Source of the DNA: Diphasiastrum complanatum
Taxonomy: Eukaryota; Streptophyta; Lycopodiopsida; Lycopodiales; Lycopodiaceae
DNA: 64,000 nt
Reading direction: 5' to 3'
Assembly (NCBI GenBank): GCA_029204225.1
Contig: CM055108.1
Span: 6,934,328-6,998,327 of the forward strand
The notes under the pieces: generated by a model
What the model saw: the letters and a program-made list of their open reading frames with translations, nothing else
The model's database searches: none
What the model was told of the DNA's origin: nothing
Position numbers and translations under genes: made by a program
Part shown: in pieces, positions 46,537-58,280 of the stretch
Numbering within the stretch: the first letter of the stretch is position 1
How the letters are laid out: each line of letters opens with the position of its first letter

Positions 46537-48363
46537 CTGCGTTTGTAAGAAAGAAATGAAACATGCATTAGAAGGGAAAATAGAAAATCAATCCAATTAC
46601 CTGAATAGAGCTATCATCAAAATTGACAAGGAACATCTAAAAAAATTAACTAAAGCATGTTCCTCCATTTAAGGACTACATGGGCATACCTGTAAAGAAG
46701 TCAATGCATAAAGAGAAGGAATGCAAAATATTCAACTCATAGTTCGACAAACTGATTGAGAATCAGGTAAGCTGCAAAAGCATGTAAGGAACATCTGAGA
46801 CCAGAATCTCATTAAGATCAGAAGTCCTGATAGTATAAGGCTATAATCTGTCTTTGTCAAAACCTACAATGAATGACGAGGAATGTTATAATTCACAAGG
46901 AAAACCGGCCAAGTGGACCATGATGTCGAGTGCAATCCGAATGGATTCATTCAATAACTCTAACCTCTTGGTCACCAACCGTGATTACTTTCAATTTTCT
47001 AACATACAGTGAATAACTCTACATGTAGTCCAAGCTTTATGAAATCACCAGATGCTTAGATTCAATATTAACTTGGTAGCATTTCTTTTATGTCCCTGAT
47101 CTAAACTTTTAAGTGCTACTTTGCTCATGCTCATTGAAAGCTGCATGAAACTGTGCCCTGTAAGGGTATCTTCCACCTACTAACCTTTGCTCCCTAAATT
47201 TGGGAATTTTATGAATTTTCTCTCAGGGAACACTCTAGCATATCAAGAGGACTTCAGAGATGGCTGCTGTAAGATACAAAATTACAGAAGTTAGTTTGTA
47301 ATTGTAAAAGGTATACATCATCCTTAAGATTTATCAAAAGCTAGATATACTCACAGTCCACGAGTCCCTAATCTAGTATATCTAGTCATCCACTTCCTGA
47401 TGTCTTAACTTCGTGTGCCACTTCCAAAACACCCTAACCCTAGCTTCCAGAACAATAAGTAGCTCTTGCTTAGGGATTTTGTGAAGCTTTGACAGATTGA
47501 GTGTTGGTACTCTTACTTGCAGGACTCTCCTCCAACTTCCAACTTGTGATCGTGCCGCTTGTTCAACTTGTTGCTGCTAAGATGCCTTCGTCCTCTTTTG
47601 TTGAAGATTTTGTGACTTCATTGGTCCTCAATTTCATGTCTCAAGCTGAAATTTTGATCATTTGACAAAACATGCGGTTGCACAACAGGCTAAAGATTCG
47701 ACTTCAGTTGGGTGATGATTTGTAAAATCCAAATTCTGGTGTGAAGATGCCTCAATTTTGGATAAGAGATCTTGGGTTGTGAAATCAATTCGAGCATAGG
47801 AGAATTGTTGGCCATAGATGAGTTTTTATGATCAGAGTGTGATTGTAATGAACTGAAAACCATCATAGATCCCCCTTCATTTTCAAATCAAGTTTATGTA
47901 TTGTACCCTCAAACATTTGGCAGCTTTTATAATCATGGAATTCATCACTATTTGGACAGCAACCATATCTAGCAAATGTGCTGACATTTTCCTTTTAGAA
48001 CAAATTGTTATGATCAAATATTCTTTTAGCATTTTTGAGGTGGATATAGTTCCACCATCTGGGCCATATGCCTTACTTTGGAGGAAGGAGGAACTTGTAA
48101 TGCAAGGGGCATAGAGCCTTGATTTCATATATTATTTCTCCTGCCCCACCTGGACCACTATCATGAAATCACCTTATGATTATTTCTCCTGCCCAACCTG
48201 GACCAATATTATGAAGTCACTATTATTGAACCATCACTTTCTGTTCAAGTCTCCTCAGTCTCATCTAAAAGCTATAGGAAATTACACCTCCAGCAGTTTC
48301 TAGTATAATAATTTAGAAATGCTAGCTATATGCTGTTGAGATGCATGGCTGTGATCTGTAAAC
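46537..48363. other. Intron e7-e9, no element seen
   Basis: 1827 bp of AT-rich intron. Apart from the 48-bp duplication I see no repeat or coding feature. Confidence 0.5.
48133..48223. repeat. Tandem duplication, 48-bp period
   Basis: tatttctcctgccc-acctggacca at 48133 and 48181. Confidence 0.85.
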
Positions 48364-48457
48364 CTGCACCATAGTCCGAAACTCCAGTGTACGCAATGAG
48401 CTATTGGGATTCAAAGTGTAGCTTCCTTCTGGAACTCCCCAATTCACAGGATCGTAC
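48364..48457 (-). CDS. LDA: Pullulanase exon e7
   Basis: Acceptor TGGGCAG. The exon completes the Gly of YNWGYDP and reads YDPVNWGVPEGSYTLNPNSS, LRTLEFRTMVQ. It is the conserved YDP-W-VPEGSY loop plus the helix that leads to region I. Length is 94 nt, phase 0 end, donor GTTTAC. Confidence 0.95.
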
Positions 48458-48551
48458 CTGCCCAAGGAGTTTATCAAAAAAGATCATAACACAATATTAT
48501 AACCACAAAAAATAGTAGCACAATATTAATTGCCTAACAGATGGAAATTAC

Positions 48552-48642
48552 CCCCAGTTGTAAGCATCTTCATCTTGAATTGCAGCAACTGCAGCCTGCT
48601 GCTCTTCTGAATCAGGAGGCAAGTTTGCCAACCTTTCGGCAT
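48552..48642 (-). CDS. LDA: Pullulanase exon e6
   Basis: Acceptor TTTTAG. The exon completes an Asp codon and reads AERLANLPPDSEEQQAAVAA, then IQDEDAYNWG. YNWGY is a pullulanase signature and is split here by a 94-bp intron. Length is 91 nt. The donor is GTAATT after GG of the Gly codon. Confidence 0.95.
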
Positions 48643-48770
48643 CTAAAAGAAAAATATCTCAGTGTCATTTCATGGCAAAACATTTGTAGAAACTGAAAAA
48701 CTTGAGATCCTACAGTAATGAGCAGTCCTGCACTAGTACTTTTCACTCTAAGTGCAATCAGGAGCTTTGA

Positions 48771-48902
48771 CCTTACTTTCCTGTTTCGAAGTTACAAGCT
48801 CTGCTGGCTATTCACACGACAGTCCTAATATAACCCTTACTTTCTTGTTTCAAAATTACAAGCTATGCTGGCTATTCATACGACAGTACAAATATAACCC
48901 TT
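48771..48902. repeat. Tandem duplication, 64-bp period
   Basis: ccttactttc-tgtttc through gctggctattca-acgacagt at 48771 and 48835, within the e5-e6 intron. Confidence 0.88.
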
Positions 48903-49952
48903 AATTTCCTCAGGAACTGGACCCTGTAGCATCAATTGAACTGTTTCAGCTAATCTTTTAACAGTCTCCACATAAAGCTCTTATACGTTAGCTGCTTATC
49001 TATCTAGCAGTTTTTGCAGACAGCACGAAGGAGCCTTTTTTCAAGTCTTCGGAAATGTTTGCATACCTACCAAGTTGTGTCATAGCATCTACTCAGAGGT
49101 TGAGGAAAAATAGAGTATTAAGAAAGAAATCTTAAAAACGAGAGAAACATCAAGCTTGGAGCATCATTCTGTAACACAAGGAGAAGGACTTTTCCTATTT
49201 CGCCATGCAGCAGAACTGGTATCTGCAACCATAGGGCTTGTCATCTTGACACACAGAAAGTATGAATTAAAGTGGAGAGCTTCATTCACCCAAACTGAAT
49301 TCATACGTGTCCTCTTATGTAAACAGAGGCAATTGAGTTTAGTTCAAGGCAGTCAGAATGCTCTACTGATAGAAAAGCTCCAAATGGGACAAAGAATTTC
49401 CATAGCTGTGCAATTGGTTGCCCAAAACGAGTAGATCACGACTCGATTTGGGTGGTTGGTGGACACATTCACCTAAACAGAAAAAGTATATTCCAAACAG
49501 AAATGATATAAGGCATCAGAGCAAACTCAATAATCTACAAATTCAGTCAACCATACCAAGGTGATTTTGCAGAGGAATGACCTACCTTGAGCAAGGGTGA
49601 CTCTAGGAGGGAGGTAACTGTGTTGTAGTGAATCTACTGGAAGAAATATGCATGCACAAGGACGAAAACCAGGTAAGGGTTGTTTCATTAACAGTTACAG
49701 CAACTTTCGTTTTTAAACCTTTAGCGAGGGTGGTTTGCAAATATTAGGAACATCATTCGGAAAAGGAACCCAGAATATGTGATCTCTTGTGTTGCTATGT
49801 CAATTTGTCAAAAACTTTAAGTTGCTCTAAGTGACACCAAACTACTCCTGCAATTTAATAGGATATTCATAACATATAGCACCTCAGGTTGGCAATAGAA
49901 ATAAGAGCAATCCAAAGACACCAATTTACAACATCAACCGGTCACAGCTCAC

Positions 49953-50073
49953 CTAAAGCTTTCCAAGTTTCTTTTCTCTCATCAACACTGGCAAAGTCAA
50001 ACGTAGGCAGCAAGTGTACATGAGTGAGCCCCGCTTCAGCCAGCTGTCTCAAATGCTTTACCCCATTCGAATT
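49953..50073 (-). CDS. LDA: Pullulanase exon e5
   Basis: Acceptor CTGGCAG, then [40 protein letters not shown]. This is an early beta-strand of the barrel (GLTHVHLLP). It has 121 nt and ends with one base of a split codon before donor GTGAGC. The intron to e4 is 2110 bp and holds a SINE and a degenerate duplication. Confidence 0.95.
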
Positions 50074-50846
50074 CTGCCAGCCAAGCATATTGTCTCCCCG
50101 TATTAAGGTACAATAACAAGTTATATACTGAGAACCTAAGCATCATAATTTAACATTCCAGATTATTTCAATCTATTACAATTATACATTATTCGGATGG
50201 TGATTCATGCACATTAAGTGGCAATATCAATAGTGTGCATTTATAGCGTATGTGAAATACTCCGTAGTAGAATGTAATAAGAAACCTCAAATCTAGTTGA
50301 CTATGAGGAGTTGAGTAAATGAGGGCACTGTTTCTTGTGTTCAACGTGGTTGTAGAGACTCATTACTTATAACGTGCTCACTACTCAATGGTAACTAATG
50401 GCCTAGGCCAAGTTACTTAATGAGCTAGAATTTATCCTTAGAAAGTTGGTTAAGTACCACTTTACTGGTTAAGAGTAATGCTTTAGACCTATAACATCAA
50501 CTGCCGAAGTTAGAACACAAACCATGGGTGCAAGGTCAACTAGATGCGCATATCATTCTAGCATCCATCTTCAGGTTGGGTGAAGCCTTTAGTCAGAATA
50601 TGATGCTCAAATACTCATAACTCTTTCCTAATATCTGGAGAAGAGTGTATTGGAATGAGACACAATCCCCTCTTGCAAATAATTGTGATGGAGTGGGCAC
50701 TTGAAGGAGGACAGTTTGGCTACCACTCTCTGATATCTCTTTTGGTTTGGGATCAAGCTCCATGTGGCACTAGGAGGAAGGATATTTGACTTGTATGTGA
50801 TTCCGTCATCTCCTTTTGTTGAGATATTCCATCATTTCCTTTGGTT

Positions 50847-50932
50847 ACCCAACGGGGTTGGCTCAACTGGTTAGCTTGGCATCCAAAGTTTCTTTGGTCC
50901 CAGGTTCGAGCCTCCCCTTGGAAACCAAGAAG
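50847..50932 (+). mobile_element. 86-bp tRNA-like SINE, copy 2
   Basis: Same sequence as 32221-32306 with few changes: A-box region ggctcaactggtta, B box ggttcgagcc, 3' end ccttggaaaccaagaag. It is flanked by the perfect 14-bp duplication catttcctttggtt (50833-50846, 50933-50946). It lies in the e4-e5 intron, sense strand opposite to the gene. Confidence 0.9.
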
Positions 50933-50952
50933 CATTTCCTTTGGTTGAAATT

Positions 50953-51580
50953 TGGTGGGCAAAATGCACCACTAAAGATAGAAAGGAACCAGCACAAATT
51001 AGCAGGCCATAACCTACAAAGATCTCAAATGAAAACTGCATGTTTGCTGATACAACAAAGGAATATATCGATGACAGATCTAGGAGAATAGACCTATCTA
51101 AGGAGATATGCAATCTTCAACTTTATGGAGTCCACCATCCACAGCCTCAGACCATTGATTCCATCATGCATATCATGGACCAAAAGCTACAACATCCCAA
51201 GTCGCTTCGACATCACAAAAGAGTAGGTGTGGATCATCACGTATGTCTACATCAGTTTTCATACAGGAGAATTAACTTCAATTTGCTTAAGGACTGAATA
51301 CAATAGTTGGTGGGTAAATGCACCACTTTAAATAGAAATTAGCAAAAACTAAATGGTCACAATTGGGACAATTACCTCAAACAATAACTGCATGTTCGCT
51401 AGTATGACAGAAAATATATCGATTTGAAATCTACGATCGTACCAGATTTTTGAATTGACACATGCAATCTTCAACTTTGTGGAGCCCACCTCCAAAGTCT
51501 CATATCATCAACACCATCATATATATCATGAACCATATGCTACATCCCTTGTCAATTCATCGACGCCCAAGAGGAGGTGC
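50953..51580. repeat. Degenerate tandem duplication, about 355-bp period
   Basis: tggtggg-aaatgcaccact at 50953 and 51309; ctgcatgtt-gct and atgcaatcttcaactt-gtgga recur in the same order. Indels are frequent, so it is old. Confidence 0.75.
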
Positions 51581-52183
51581 TATTCGTGCGCAAACATACA
51601 TGTATTGTACATTTGTACAAAGATCAATGTAATGAGTTTCCAGCACTTCTTAAGAGGTGAAGGGTATACTCAGTCATGATGAAGGCTAGCACTAAAGAGA
51701 AAAGTCAACCAGATGAAGTCCTACTTTTTTGTAGAAAAAGAAAAAAATTTGTCTTTCATCTCTTCAACTTTTTCGAAACCTGACTAGATAGGATAGTTGG
51801 TGGGCTAACCGCATTTGAATATTCCTTCCTAGTGGTTACAGTCTGCAATTTTATGTTCACCCTCCCACTAACTAGCATCAATCATTAGATAGCTTTACTT
51901 GTTTCACATGCCGTTTTAGTACACTTGTTTCTTCTAGTGCCATTTCACAATATGCAAACAAAAAGACAACCATAAAGAGCTCAATCAGAATTATCACTTC
52001 TCTGAACCACATAGATCATCACAATTTCCAATCTCAAGATTTGCAACAACCCAACATAAGAAAAAGGAAGGAAGATAGGACAAACACACATGTACAAATT
52101 CTTGCTTCTACCACAACAAAGTTATTGATTATTGTTAGTAGGTCGTTGATAGAAGATCATGTTATGAAGTAGTGATTACAAAC
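51581..52183. other. Intron e4-e5, right part, no element seen
   Basis: AT-rich sequence without recognised repeats or coding similarity. Confidence 0.5.
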
Positions 52184-52244
52184 CTTTTCTGTGAATGCTA
52201 GAAATGCACCTTGAACATGAGGTTGCACTGTTTGATCAAAGGCA
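52184..52244 (-). CDS. LDA: Pullulanase exon e4
   Basis: A 61-nt exon that completes the split Ser and reads AFDQTVQPHVQGAFLAFTEK. It matches the SANDETV...GGYLAFT stretch of known plant enzymes. Acceptor is GAGTGCAG and donor GTTTGT, ending in phase 0. It lies 10.9 kb from e3 and is found only by phase and similarity; it is too short to stand out as an open frame. Confidence 0.9.
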
Positions 52245-52789
52245 CTGCACTCATCATTTCCAAAAAAAGGAAATCAAGAATGGAACATAGAAAACAAAAA
52301 CATTAGAGGACTCAAAACTCCTAGAGGTGAAAACCAAAAAGTCAATTAGAAGAATTCACCCTATTTGTGGTAAGATTAAAAAAACCATGCACATGAAACT
52401 TGAGTTGCAAAACATTTCTAATGCTCCTACTCTAAACACGTACTAAACAAGCATTTGACAATTCCCCCCATTTCTTTTACACAAGTCCATCAAGACATTG
52501 TGAAAACCACCTAATTTTTTATTAGGAATGGAATAGGGATATTAGTTTAGGGGCATTTGACAATCGAATATGCTTGACAATTTCCTAGTCATGCAATGCT
52601 AGCATAAAAATAACAGTAGTCTATAACAAATGTTGGTGCTTTGAAACCCAAAAGCTCAAAGCTCAAACTTGAAGGTCTAAACATCACATGATTCAACAAT
52701 CAAAGGTGCTATGAAGGAACTAACCATGCTGTTAACATCCATGCTTGATACATAAAATTAAAAAGATTCTATAACAGCATCAAGGAGGA

Positions 52790-52985
52790 TCAAGGAGGAG
52801 CAGCAACAGGAATGATAGTATGTACATCAACCATAATAGTAGCAAGAGCATCCCGAGACTACATAGTGATAGCAAGAGCCCGAGCCTGATCAGCAAGCAA
52901 GGGCATCATATGATAGAAAACATTAATAGGCTCCCAAGTAGCCTCTACATTATGACTACCATCCCATTGAACAAGGAACTAAACG
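52790..52985 (-). pseudogene. Gypsy chromodomain fragment
   Basis: Minus strand FLVQWDGSHNVEATWEPINV, FYHMMPLLADQARALAI. It is a homologue of the gypsy-2 chromodomain (FLVQWDGRPLEEATWEPIDV), cut on both sides. Confidence 0.88.
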
Positions 52986-53126
52986 ATGGTCTAAGGTTGT
53001 TTTGAGTGGTTGAACGTATGCATAACTGATTGTTCTGTCATTTACCAGTTAAATGGCTAATGGATTCTATGTAATTTGGTTTTACGTAAAAATTCCGAAA
53101 TGACGATCCATGACCGATGTTATATG

Positions 53127-53214
53127 TGTAGGAAAGCAAGAGTCAAGTCATCAAGATCTAGTTATCAATCAATCTCCACAAAAAACAAGAGAGAAGAGGC
53201 TGGGAGCCCAACTC

Positions 53215-53267
<53 letters not shown>

Positions 53268-53589
53268 AACAACAAGAGCAATGGAGAGCAATGCTTAGCC
53301 AAACTGTAAAAATGGAATACACAATGAGCATCTAAGTACTCTACCTGGATGTGACCAAATGCCACCAAACCCTAAGGTTAACCACTTACTAAATGTAAAG
53401 ATAGGGCCCCTAAACAAAATTAGACCCCTAAGGACCCAGAGTCAGTACATGACCAAAAATTGGGTCCAACTGACTTAAGACAAACTTAAGATGGCCTAAA
53501 TAACTAAATACCCATGGTTACACAAATCTCGACCTTTTGGGTCAAAGTAACCTATGGATTAACTTCAACATAGGCATTTATTTCTAACA
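53127..53589 (-). repeat. copia-3 3' LTR
   Basis: 463 bp, minus strand TGTTAGAAATAAATGCC ... TTTCCTACA. It contains about 23 GA units (53218-53264), where the 5' LTR has only about 8. Confidence 0.93.
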
Positions 53590-53626
53590 CCCTCCTTAAA
53601 TGACAATGCAAAAACTGAAATCCTCA

Positions 53627-56600
53627 CTATGTAACAAAACCAACACGTGGTATCAAATTTAAAGCTTTGCATAAAGCTTCAAATTTGGATCTAGGCAACG
53701 CCTTAGTGAAGAGGTCTGCAATATTACCCTCCGTAGGACAATATTCAAGTAAAATGTCATCATCATGAAGTCTCTCCCAAACAAAGTGATAATGGATCTC
53801 GATGTGCTTCGTCCTTGCATGAAAAATAGGATTCCGTGCAATGGCAATAGCACTTTGACTATCACTCAAGATAAGAGTGGCTGAGGGCTCGCCAAACTTC
53901 ATGTCAACAAGTAGTCTTCTCAGCCATAAACACTCTGTTGTGGCTGAAAATATCGCTCTATATTCTGCCTCACTAGAAGAAGTAGCAACAGTGAGCTGCT
54001 TTTTACTTCACCAAGAAATTGCAGAATTTCCATAGAAAAAGCTATGTCCACTTGTAGAGCGTCTAGTGTCTTGATGTCCACCCCAATCCGAGTCACTAAA
54101 ACCAACCAAACATGCATCATCACAAGCAGGAAAAACCAGTCCATGACTTCTTGTTCCTTGAAGATATCGAAAGATCCTCTTCAACGCTTTCCAATGTGAT
54201 GTCATCGGGGCATGCATGAATTGACTCATGAGTGAGACACTATAAGAAATGTCCGGTCTTGAATTACATAGGTAAATGAGACAGCCAATAGCTTGACAAT
54301 ATAAAGTAGTGTCAAATGATTCACCATTACCTTGACTACTTAATTTCAGACCTGTCTCCATAGGTGTAGCAACCGGCTTGCAATTTTCCATCTTGAACCG
54401 CTTCAAAATCTGCCCAATGTAGCGTTCTTGAGAGATGAAAATTCCAGTCCCTTCTTGTACAAATTCAAGACCAAGATAAAAATGCAATAGGCCTAAATCT
54501 GAGCTTTCAAAAACCAGTACCCATTTAGAACCAATTGCCTTCTTCCCATGAGGAAGATCAACAAGAACCAAAATCTGGTTCTTCATAAGTGAGTCATACT
54601 CATCTTGCATCGCATCCTCCAAACATTTTACTCCCTTGGCCTGCTCATAGAAAACAGGTTCTTCTGCAACATCTCCATGAGATGTAAGAGCAAAATCTGA
54701 GCTCTAAACTTGATGAGGTGTTGGGCAGGTCGAAACTGGTTGATTGTTGCCCCTTATCTCCAGCAATAGAAGATGGTACCAAATCTGGAAAAACTTCAAC
54801 ATTCACACTATGTGGGCTGTCCCCCTTCAAGATATGAGTTGGGGCCACATCCAATGAATTCTTTTCATCAAAATGCACATCACGACTAACAATAATCTTG
54901 TTAGTGCTCAAATTGAACAGCCTATAGCCTTTGCTTTCACTACTATAGCCAACAAAAATGCATTTAATTCCTTTACCCTCAAGTTTTGTACGAAGTTTAT
55001 TTGGAACAAAAGCATAAGCCGTACAACCAAAAATGCGAAAGTGAGAGATTGTAGGCTTCTTTCCATACCAAACCTCATAAGGATGCTTTAGTAGGACAAC
55101 GATTGCTTATGTATGTTGTCGTTATAACCGCTTCAGCCCAAAACTTGTGACGCAGCCCCTTTGCTTTGAGCATGCAACGGGCCATCTCCATAAGTGTGCG
55201 ATTCTTCCGCTCGGCAACACCATTTCGTTGAGGCATATAGGGAGTTGTCATTTGATGTTTTTCTGAAAGAAATGCACCGAACGTATTCTTAATGTATTCC
55301 CCTCCTCGATTGGTGTGTAGGGTCTTCAAAGAATGCCCAAACTGATTTTCCACCATTGCTAGAAAATCTTTGAAACGTTGAAAAACTTTCGATTTAGCCT
55401 TCATAGGATAGATCCATGTAAAACGGGAAAAGTCATCAATAAAAGTCACAAAATAGATGCACTTTCCAATGGATTCGGTCCTCATTGGACCACAAACATC
55501 ACTATGAACCAAATCAAACTTATCAAGACCCCTTATAGTTCCATCAATTGGAAAAGGTTTCCTTTGAAACTTTCCAAGTATGCACCCCTCGCATACATGC
55601 CCTTCCGGCTGCTCAATAGTAGGAATGTCTTCTACCATATTAAATGTCTTCAGCTTCTTCAAACTTGCAAAGTTGAGATGCCCAAACCTTGCGTGCCACA
55701 ATTCAGCCAACTCCAATGATTGTGATGTAGAAGCAACAAGACATGTAGAGGGAATTCGTCGCTCATAGGTATCCATAATGAATAACCCAGCATGCATTGT
55801 TCCCGAAACAATAATCAAGAGTGATCTTTTAGGATCCTTGACAAGACACTTATCTTCTTTGAACTCAACAACCAGTCCTTGCTTCAACATAGTTGAAACC
55901 GAAAGAAGATTCTTCTTGATTCCCGGAACATAAAGCACATTCTTAATGTACTTTTCTTCACCATTAGGCAAAATGATGACTACAATTCCAATTCCATGAA
56001 TAGAATAAGGTGCATCATTCGCACATTGTACCTTACTTCCATTTTGCACTTTCACTAACTTACTCAATGCTTCTTTGCGAGAAGTCATATGACGAGTAGC
56101 ACCACTATCAATCACCCATTCAATGGGCTGAAAATCAGCAACTTGCAAAACAGAATCTGAATTCCTCATAGATGTAGTAGCACTAGTAGAAGCAATATTA
56201 GACACAAAAGCATAGTCTTGGTTGAAGAGATCACCACTAGCTTCAAGCTCTTGCTCCAAAGTAGCAAGTGAAGCACTAGTATCAATTCCTTTACTCTCCT
56301 CTTTCGCAAGCTTCTTCTTACAATCCTTGATGAAGTGCCCATACCTTCTGCAATAATGGCACTTCCCTTTCTTTTTTTGAGTGTTGACATTTTGACCTCC
56401 AACGGGCTTTTGCTCATCCTTGGAAGGACAATTCCCCTTTCCTTTTGACTTGCCTTTGCCCTTTCCTTTTGTGAAGAAAGCTTGATCTTGTTGAGTGTCA
56501 CCCACAAAGTTTCGCCTCGTTTGCTCCTCTTGAAGAAGCAGCCCAACAAGTTCATCAAAGGAGAGTTGTTGTCCCCTAAGAGAGATACTCAAAGATGAAA

Positions 56601-57592
56601 CAAATGGAAGATAAGATGAAGGTAAAGTTATGGACTCGGCTCATTACATTCGCCGCGTCCATTTACATTTACTTTACTTTATGCATAAGCAGGCCTTGGG
56701 CCCTTTTTTATTCATTAGTGACACTTAGACTATATGGTTGGCCTTTGGCCTTATTATTCATTATTAGGCCATTTGGACATATTATTGGAGAGTGGGGGCC
56801 TTCTTGGAGGGCGCACTATTTTCCCTCCCAGTCGGGCCCTAGCCACCGGAAGCTTCCTTTTAGGGCTTCCTCTTGGCTATAAGTAAGGAAACTGTGTCAT
56901 TTGTTATTCAGCTGATGATATTGATCTCTCTCTTTAGTCTCCTTAATCTCTCTCTTTCCTGCTTTCTAGGGTTAAGTCTTGCTTATGTGCTGCTTTCATA
57001 GCTTAAGTCTTGCTTATGTGATGCTTTCATAGCTTAGCTTTAGATTAGCTGTGGCTTTATTCCTAACTGGTAATGAGTTGAGAGTAATGGAAACAAATTG
57101 AGCATCCTCAATTATCTCATCAATATTGAGAAGCTCCTCACGAAGATCCTTGATCTTCGTCAAGTGATTGGTCACTTAATCCCCTTCTTGCATCTTCAAC
57201 AAAGAAAGCTGATTTCTAAGACACACCACTCTTGCTGGATTTTTGACTCTATACATAGTATAAAGTGTATCCCACACACTTTTAGATGTCTTACAAGACC
57301 TAATATGAGGTAAGATAGATCTTTTCATAGCAAGAGCAACCATAGAATGTGCTTGTGCATCTCTTCTATCCCACTTCTTTTGTTCTTCCGGAGATGTAGA
57401 AGATGATGTTGATGATGATGATCCACAAGGTGTAGGAGGTGCCAAAGACGGAGGCCTTTCCTCATCACCATTGAACAAATCCCACAGCCCTTTGGCTATG
57501 AGAAGATTCTTCATCATATAACTCCAGAAGGAGTAGTTTGTGCCATCCAACCGATCTTCACTAAACCAATAGCTTTTGATTCTTTAGCCATT
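53627..57592 (-). pseudogene. copia-3 gag-pol, broken
   Basis: Gag (MAKESKAIG-type start at 57590, core to 57176) shares the TAA after LKMQEGD with copia-2. A long open frame, 56592-55075, holds the zinc knuckle CHYCRRYGHFIKDC, protease WVIDSGATRHMTS, integrase HARFGH...CEGC, HSDVCGP, then HTNRGGEY (Asp changed to Asn) and NGVAERKNRT. The integrase C-terminus follows in another frame. RT is deleted from GKKAIGSKWV straight to FESSDLGLLHFYLGLEFVQE, so YVDD is lost. RNase H (FSDSDWGGHQDTRRSTSG; LSDSQSAIAIARNP; ADLFTKALPRSKF) is present with one stop. Confidence 0.93.
56626..57068 (+). repeat. Solo gypsy LTR in copia-3 gag
   Basis: 443 bp beginning agttatggac and ending cctaact, flanked by the perfect 5-bp duplication ggtaa (56621-56625, 57069-57073). 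It is the same family as the gypsy-2 LTRs. A TATA-like gctataagtaa is at about 56876. Nothing of the internal element remains, so recombination between LTRs is the likely origin. Confidence 0.92.
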
Positions 57593-58268
57593 ACCTCCAA
57601 CAAAATTTCAGCTTGTAGTAGATAGGAAAGAGAGCCTTTCCACAACCAAATCTACTCAAAAATTTGCAGCAAACAAAGAGCTGAAAGTAGGAGCACAAGA
57701 TGTCTTTCAGTCTGCAACCAAATGCCCAAAAGATAATGGATAGATGGTTGTCTTCTGCACAAAAAAAACAGCTTCTTGAAAATTAGATTAGCTTCAATTG
57801 AAGCCTACACCGAAACCCAATTAGGAAGCCAAATAGTGTGATCAACACACACTCCAATAGGGCTGTTGAAAGGATCCTACTGCTTGCTGAGAATCTGCAA
57901 ATTTTCAGCCACAAGTTGACCTAACCCTGAATAGGGTTTGCTGAATTTTGGGCGCCCTCCTACACAAATGCAAATCTGAAAACAAAAACAGCAATATAAG
58001 GAAACACCACAACCAAAAATCAGTAGCAAATTTTTGGGCGCCCTTCTCTAAACAAAACTTGCTGAAAACTAGTTGCATAAAAATCAGATTTGAGATTCTG
58101 ATTTTTGGGTGCCAAAAATTGCTCCTCCAAGATCTCTGATGGCCGCCCTCCTTCAACCTGAAAAGAGACAAAAAGCCTGATCCAAACTCCACTCGAAAAG
58201 ATCAGCAAGATGCTGAAATTTCCTCTTCTGGTAGGGCGCAAACAAACAAGCTTGCTGCAGATCCGGTA

Positions 58269-58280
58269 GCTCTGATACCA
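58269..58280 (-). promoter_or_regulatory. copia-3 primer-binding site
   Basis: Minus strand tggtatcagagc, directly after LTR end ...cctaca. Perfect Met-tRNA match. Confidence 0.92.

Noticed and set aside
50847-50932. Possible tRNA gene or tRNA pseudogene
   Set aside because: The second identical-length copy with a different perfect target duplication shows a mobile element. The anticodon region is a hairpin with a TTT loop and stem unlike any tRNA.
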